NCBI GenBank assembly: GCA_022571135.1
Contig: JACZYK010000072.1
Span: 1-10,184 of the forward strand
Source of the DNA: Bacteroidota bacterium
GTDB taxonomy: Bacteria > Bacteroidota > Rhodothermia > Rhodothermales > UBA10348
Reading direction: 5' to 3'
Length of the DNA: 10,184 nt
Each line of letters begins with the position of its first letter. The stretch's first letter is position 1. The notes under the pieces are model-generated. The model was not told the DNA's origin. It worked only from the letters and a program-made list of their open reading frames with translations, and did not search any database. Shown here one piece after another: positions 7,882 through 10,184 of the stretch. Made by a program: the position numbers and the translations under genes.

Positions 7882-8493
7882 ATGAAAAACTTTGAATGGA
7901 GCGTCAAGGATGCGCTCGAAAAAAGAGAGTGGATCCGGCAGCTAATGGACTACAACGTCCACCGGAAGATCACCAAGCCCGCGGCCAAGAATTTCTCGAA
8001 ACTAAAGGAGGCTCAGGACTACATCGATGACCTGAATGACGCGATGATCTACAAGCACTCTCGTTGGGAATCGGGGTCGAATGACCGGCCGAAGGTCAAG
8101 AAGGATGACGATGGCAAGGAGCGCTGGAATACGCCCGAAAGCGAAGACCAGGCCAATGAAGAGCTTAATGATCTCTGCGAGGAGAAGATGACGTTCGAGC
8201 TGCATACCGTGGACGCGGAGATGCTCCACCAGAGCCGTCAGATGCCTCGTGGTACGGTCCTGGATGGAACAACATTCATGTTCGATAATCCCTGGTGGGT
8301 CGAGAAGTATGAGCGCCGTGCGGTTCCCGAGCATCTGCATGAGTTCATACCCGAGAAGGAAGAAGAGCCCGAGGATCCGGAGTACGATGACGCTGAGCTT
8401 TCGGGAGACGACATGCTTTCGGATCAGAAGTTGGACAACGAGGTGCCGGAGCAGGTCAACCCGAAGTCGGCAACAGTGGAGGATGAGTCATGA
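7882..8493 (+). CDS. Hypothetical acidic, charged helical protein
   Basis: This 203-residue protein is not one I recognise. The first ~60 residues are highly charged and helical (WSVKDALEKREWIRQLMDYNVHRK, then LKEAQDYIDDLNDAMIYKHSRW). The middle contains ELNDLCEEKMTFELHTVDAEM and FDNPWWVEKYERR. The last ~45 residues are extremely acidic and probably disordered (PEKEEEPEDPEYDD, SGDDMLSD). The stop overlaps the holin start in an ATGA arrangement, so translation of the two is probably coupled, and the sequence encoding its end supplies the holin Shine-Dalgarno site. It follows an unknown gene after a 49 bp gap. Cytoplasmic location is likely. An assembly chaperone or a regulator of the lysis genes would be possible, with no direct evidence. 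Confidence 0.55.
   Translation: MKNFEWSVKDALEKREWIRQLMDYNVHRKITKPAAKNFSKLKEAQDYIDDLNDAMIYKHSRWESGSNDRPKVKKDDDGKERWNTPESEDQANEELNDLCEEKMTFELHTVDAEMLHQSRQMPRGTVLDGTTFMFDNPWWVEKYERRAVPEHLHEFIPEKEEEPEDPEYDDAELSGDDMLSDQKLDNEVPEQVNPKSATVEDES
8478..8482 (+). promoter_or_regulatory. Strong ribosome binding site of the holin gene
   Basis: GGAGG lies seven bases before the ATG at 8490, within the last codons of the preceding gene. It is the best Shine-Dalgarno match in the window; most of the structural genes have none recognisable. A strong site on the holin fits its role as the timing component of lysis and shows that the host ribosome does use Shine-Dalgarno pairing. Confidence 0.75.
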
Positions 8494-8792
8494 AAAAGTT
8501 ATTCTCGCGACTCGGTCGCTACAAATTCACATGGACGACGCTCCTGCTTTCTGCCATTGCCATTCCTGCCGTCTGGCTTTCGCTAGACCGGTTCATTGAG
8601 CTATGGCCGATCGCGGCAACGCTGGCGTACATGACACTCGGCTCCGCTGCTTACGGCGTCGCCGACAATATCTACCTCAAAAACCACAACACAGATGAGA
8701 TTCTCAGTCGAGATCCTGTCGCGTTCGCAATTGCGTGGTCCGGTTTCGGTTTCGTCATTGGCTGCGCTCTCATTGCTGGTGCCATTTCGTAG
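8490..8792 (+). CDS. Holin-like three-helix membrane protein
   Basis: This 100-residue protein has three hydrophobic segments: about 14-32 (TWTTLLLSAIAIPAVWLSL), 38-57 (LWPIAATLAYMTLGSAAYGV) and 77-98 (VAFAIAWSGFGFVIGCALIA), after a basic N-terminus (MKKLFSRLGRYK). Size and three-helix topology match class I holins, which accumulate in the inner membrane and then open it, allowing endolysin release or activation. The gene immediately precedes and overlaps an endolysin gene. The start is supported by a GGAGG site seven bases upstream and the ATGA overlap with the preceding stop. Its last 98 bp also encode, in another frame, the proposed signal peptide of the endolysin. No sequence family is assigned; the call rests on topology, size and neighbours. 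Confidence 0.72.
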   Translation: MKKLFSRLGRYKFTWTTLLLSAIAIPAVWLSLDRFIELWPIAATLAYMTLGSAAYGVADNIYLKNHNTDEILSRDPVAFAIAWSGFGFVIGCALIAGAIS

Positions 8793-9285
8793 TCTGGCTC
8801 AAGCACACCTCGATACGGCAGCCGTCTACGTTGGCGTGATTGAAACCGGCGATAACGCAGGCCCAGAAATTCGAAAGTTCCTGGCCTCTGTCGGGCTTGA
8901 CGAAGGCTATGCCTGGTGTGCCGCCTTCGTCAGCTACATCTTGGATGCACCCCGGTGTCCGCGTGTCGCGTGGCCTGTAATCAGGTCGGCGCTGGCGCGG
9001 AAGTTTATCACCCGTTATTCAATCAAAGCGAGCCGCGTGCTGCGTGGATTCGAGATACTACCTGGCGACATAGCCGTCTGGCAAAAAGGGAACGGTCCGT
9101 ATGGGCATGTGGAGACTGTCAGGTCGTGGGATGGTCGGTGCGGCAAAACAATCGGGGCGAACACATCATCAGGATCAGCCGGAAGCCAACGAGAAGGCGA
9201 TGGGGTATTCGAGAGAGACCGATGTATTAATCCAGCTGCACGATTCAGGATAACGTCGTTTACGAGGCCGCGTTATGAATGGTAA
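8695..9285 (+). CDS. Secreted cysteine-type peptidoglycan hydrolase (endolysin)
   Basis: The catalytic part resembles NlpC/P60-CHAP-like phage and bacterial hydrolases that cleave peptidoglycan amide or peptide bonds. Landmarks are ETGDNAGPEIRKFLASVGL (50-68), YAWCAAFVS with the likely nucleophile Cys75, an LPGDIAVW strand (122-129), GHVETV with the likely base His138, and a following IGANTSS with Asn156 as candidate third residue. The family usually shows exactly this W-C-A-A-F-V-S, GD[IV]AVW, G-H-V and N-T-S order. Starting at ATG 8695, residues 17-37 (hydrophobic VSVSSLAALSLLVP, ending in AQA) form a plausible signal peptide cleaved before His38, so export by the host Sec system is likely. 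A TTG at 8731 would give a shorter leader; neither start has a clear Shine-Dalgarno site. The leader is encoded within the holin gene in another frame, and the gene end overlaps the next gene by 11 bp. Confidence 0.8.
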   Translation: MRFSVEILSRSQLRGPVSVSSLAALSLLVPFRSLAQAHLDTAAVYVGVIETGDNAGPEIRKFLASVGLDEGYAWCAAFVSYILDAPRCPRVAWPVIRSALARKFITRYSIKASRVLRGFEILPGDIAVWQKGNGPYGHVETVRSWDGRCGKTIGANTSSGSAGSQREGDGVFERDRCINPAARFRITSFTRPRYEW

Positions 9286-9667
9286 AATTGCCGTCCCGTG
9301 GAGCCTATGTCTGCTCTTGACCGCAGTCGCCGGGTTTTTCTTCTACAGCCTGTTCGGAGAGCAGAATACTGCCGATCGCCTACGTGCAGACATCGTGACG
9401 TACGAGGTCCAGATCAGAGATTTCCGTGCTGACCAGGACTCGCTACATTCTGCCGGAGACAGCCTGGCACTACTCGCCACCGGTATACAACTCGAAATCG
9501 ATAGCCTCCTGCTCTCACGAAGCTGGTGGTTCAGACAGGCACAATACCATGAAAGCATTCTCGACTCGCTACTCAGTTCTGGCAGCGCTTTTCCGGGCAC
9601 TGATTCTGTCCTCGCTGCTATTATTTACGGTACGTGGCTCGATCGCCAGGCAGAGCGCCGTCCCTGA
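9275..9667 (+). CDS. Rz-like inner-membrane spanin candidate
   Basis: This 130-residue protein has one N-terminal membrane anchor (about 8-27, PWSLCLLLTAVAGFFFYSLF) followed by an extended helical periplasmic region (residues 30-100) with spaced Leu/Ile/Val and acidic residues (ADRLRADIVTYEVQIRDF, then LALLATGIQLEIDSLLL), suggesting a coiled coil. Placement directly after the endolysin (11 bp overlap), one N-terminal anchor, a coiled coil and a following gene that begins inside it all match i-spanins such as lambda Rz, which act with an outer-membrane partner to disrupt the outer membrane. Spanins diverge widely, so the call relies on architecture rather than sequence similarity. GAGG lies seven bases before the ATG and supports the start. 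Confidence 0.6.
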   Translation: MNGKIAVPWSLCLLLTAVAGFFFYSLFGEQNTADRLRADIVTYEVQIRDFRADQDSLHSAGDSLALLATGIQLEIDSLLLSRSWWFRQAQYHESILDSLLSSGSAFPGTDSVLAAIIYGTWLDRQAERRP

Positions 9668-10028
9668 TACGGTTATCGCTGTAAGTCTCGATTCTCTCCC
9701 TGGGTTCTGGATGACGCGTCCGCTCGCCGAGGACTATCTGAGTCTGCAACGGCTCGCACCCGCCATGCAGGCTACGCTCGCCTCCTACCGACAGACAGCC
9801 GCCAGGGACACGCTCGTCATTAAGGCAATGGCTCTTCAGTCGGAGTGGTTGAGGCAGCGATTGGCCACACTCAACGCGGAGCGTACCCTATGGCTGGATG
9901 AACGCACGGCGCTGACGAACGTAAGCGACTCCTGGCAGTCAATGTATCGAAGAGAACAACGCCGGAGGATAGCTTTGATTGGTACCGTCGTCGTGGCAGT
10001 GGCAGCGGGTATCCTTCTCGGTAAATGA
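9549..10028 (+). CDS. Lysis-cassette protein with N-terminal leader and C-terminal anchor (spanin partner?)
   Basis: Starting at ATG 9549, this 159-residue protein begins 119 bp inside the preceding gene in another frame, as Rz1-type genes do. Residues 8-28 (YSVLAALFRALILSSLLLFTV) are a hydrophobic leader or anchor; GSIA just after it could be a signal peptidase I site. Residues 60-135 are helical and charged (LAEDYLSLQRLAPAMQ, then ALQSEWLRQRLATLNAERTLWLDERTAL). Residues 138-158 (RRRIALIGTVVVAVAAGILLG) form a C-terminal membrane segment with flanking arginines. There is no cysteine and hence no lipobox, so it is not a classical Rz1 outer-membrane lipoprotein. It may be a periplasmic coiled-coil protein anchored at its C-terminus, acting with or instead of the upstream candidate. 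The open frame extends upstream to an ATG at 9426, but that start would put a hydrophilic stretch before the leader. Confidence 0.55.
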   Translation: MKAFSTRYSVLAALFRALILSSLLLFTVRGSIARQSAVPDTVIAVSLDSLPGFWMTRPLAEDYLSLQRLAPAMQATLASYRQTAARDTLVIKAMALQSEWLRQRLATLNAERTLWLDERTALTNVSDSWQSMYRREQRRRIALIGTVVVAVAAGILLGK

Positions 10029-10121
10029 CCATGTTTATGGCCAGAACTTTTTGTCAAGTAGATCGCGGTCCATACTTTCATTTGTCGCAGGTCGAGCCCT
10101 CAAATGTCGCAGTTCGGTACA
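10029..10121 (+). mobile_element. Non-coding right terminus of the transposable element
   Basis: After the last gene there are 93 bp without a convincing gene. The outer 65 bp carry two strong and one weak putative transposase-binding repeats, and the segment ends with TACA. Read from the end inward it begins TGTACCGAACTGCGACA, i.e. a TG-start terminus as in Mu-, Tn7- and IS481-related DDE elements. A T5 tract at 10048-10052 and a 4 bp stem (CCAT/ATGG, 10029-10040) lie near the gene end but are too weak to call a terminator. Confidence 0.6.
10079..10116 (+). repeat. Two direct 16-bp repeats, putative transposase-binding sites
   Basis: Copies at 10079-10094 and 10101-10116 share 13 of 16 bases (CA, two variable bases, TGTCGCAG, one variable base, TCG) and start exactly 22 bp apart, about two helical turns. 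They lie in the same orientation, the outer one ending five bases before the proposed terminus. A third weak element with the TCGC core at 10063-10066 keeps the 22 bp phase but matches only 7 of 16. Tandem end sites of roughly 22 bp are the hallmark of MuA and TnsB binding at transposon ends. Confidence 0.6.
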
Positions 10122-10184
10122 GGACCTCAAGAACAGCGCTGCGGCGACCAAGGCGTTCATCATGAACCGCATCGGGGATTTCGC
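10122..10184 (+). pseudogene. nuoL: Host nuoL fragment (NADH-quinone oxidoreductase subunit L) at phage junction
   Basis: From 10123 the + strand encodes DLKNSAAATKAFIMNRIGDF, running off the window edge. The KAFIMNRIGDF core is the strongly conserved KAF(I/V)xNR(I/V)GDF segment of NuoL/ND5, the antiporter-like membrane subunit of respiratory complex I, located in the N-terminal third of that ~600-residue protein. Going upstream in the same frame, the residues before Asp (GRALKCRSSVQ) do not resemble the aromatic, hydrophobic NuoL sequence expected there and instead are phage-end repeats read as protein. So the gene is cut at about 10121/10122. Either the element is inserted in nuoL, which would inactivate complex I in that cell, or this is host DNA carried beside a packaged phage genome. 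Only 20 codons are visible, so the match depends on motif recognition. Confidence 0.7.

Larger units (their letters stand above)
1..10121 (+). mobile_element. Right part of a transposable tailed phage or prophage
   Basis: Everything up to 10121 is phage-like: tail tip, fibres, lysis genes and a repeat-bearing terminus. Every gene is on one strand with minimal spacing. The element appears to end at the ACA at 10119-10121, because the sequence switches immediately to a bacterial nuoL reading frame. Two TGTCGCAG-cored repeats 22 bp apart sit just inside that end, as expected for the terminus of a MuA/TnsB-type DDE transposon or transposable phage. The left end, transposase, target-DNA ATPase, head and packaging genes lie outside the window, so completeness and activity cannot be judged. 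Alternatives are a phage integrated by another mechanism, or an assembly join. Confidence 0.65.

Noticed and set aside
9426..9548. Upstream extension of the last gene to ATG 9426
   Set aside because: The added 41 residues are hydrophilic with no conserved look, would bury the leader and lie fully inside the preceding gene; ATG 9549 places the hydrophobic segment at the N-terminus.
10029..10052. Possible rho-independent terminator (CCAT/ATGG stem, then T5)
   Set aside because: The stem is only 4 bp and seven bases separate it from the T tract.
10031..10165. 44-residue + strand reading frame after the last lysis gene
   Set aside because: It crosses the phage/host junction, is arginine- and serine-rich in its second half as expected for a shadow of nuoL, and has no ribosome binding site.
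10035..10184. Open minus-strand frame entering from the right edge
   Set aside because: It is antisense to the nuoL fragment and to the terminal repeats, and matches nothing recognisable.

Overview
The window reads as the right-hand end of a transposable (Mu-type in lifestyle) tailed phage or prophage, followed by about 63 bp of bacterial host DNA. All genes lie on the + strand, packed with short gaps or overlaps, as in a phage late operon. No transposase, integrase, capsid or terminase gene is present, so the transposable-phage call rests on the right terminus alone. There TGT/ACA-type end chemistry, two strong TGTCGCAG repeats 22 bp apart and an abrupt switch into an in-frame nuoL fragment coincide.

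Layout. (1) About 1-4312: tail-tip module. A large tail protein enters from outside the window and is followed, with a 46 bp overlap and a -1 frame change, by a fibre-like tail protein carrying a duplicated domain. (2) 4314-5717: three small genes in the same reading frame, joined by a stop codon plus 0-1 bp: an unknown protein with a basic helical tail, a small phage structural protein, and a fibronectin-III protein. (3) 5722-7311: a beta-structured tail fibre. (4) 7335-8493: two proteins I do not recognise. (5) 8490-10028: a compact lysis cassette whose genes overlap one another: a holin-like membrane protein, a Cys/His/Asn endolysin with a signal peptide, a spanin-like coiled-coil protein, and a nested second membrane-anchored protein. 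(6) 10029-10121: the non-coding phage end with repeated putative transposase sites. (7) 10122-10184: the nuoL fragment.

How the genes work together: the tail proteins would recognise and attach to the host, and the cassette would open the inner membrane, cell wall and outer membrane of a Gram-negative host. The terminal repeats would be bound by a MuA/TnsB-like DDE transposase encoded elsewhere.

Host: a Gram-negative bacterium with respiratory complex I. Several starts lack a clear Shine-Dalgarno sequence (the holin has a good one), base composition is moderately GC-rich by eye, and many proteins are acidic. The nuoL fragment resembles what I recall of Bacteroidota/Rhodothermota-type NuoL, but taxonomy is a weak inference. 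No tRNA, rRNA, CRISPR array, riboswitch or convincing promoter was seen.
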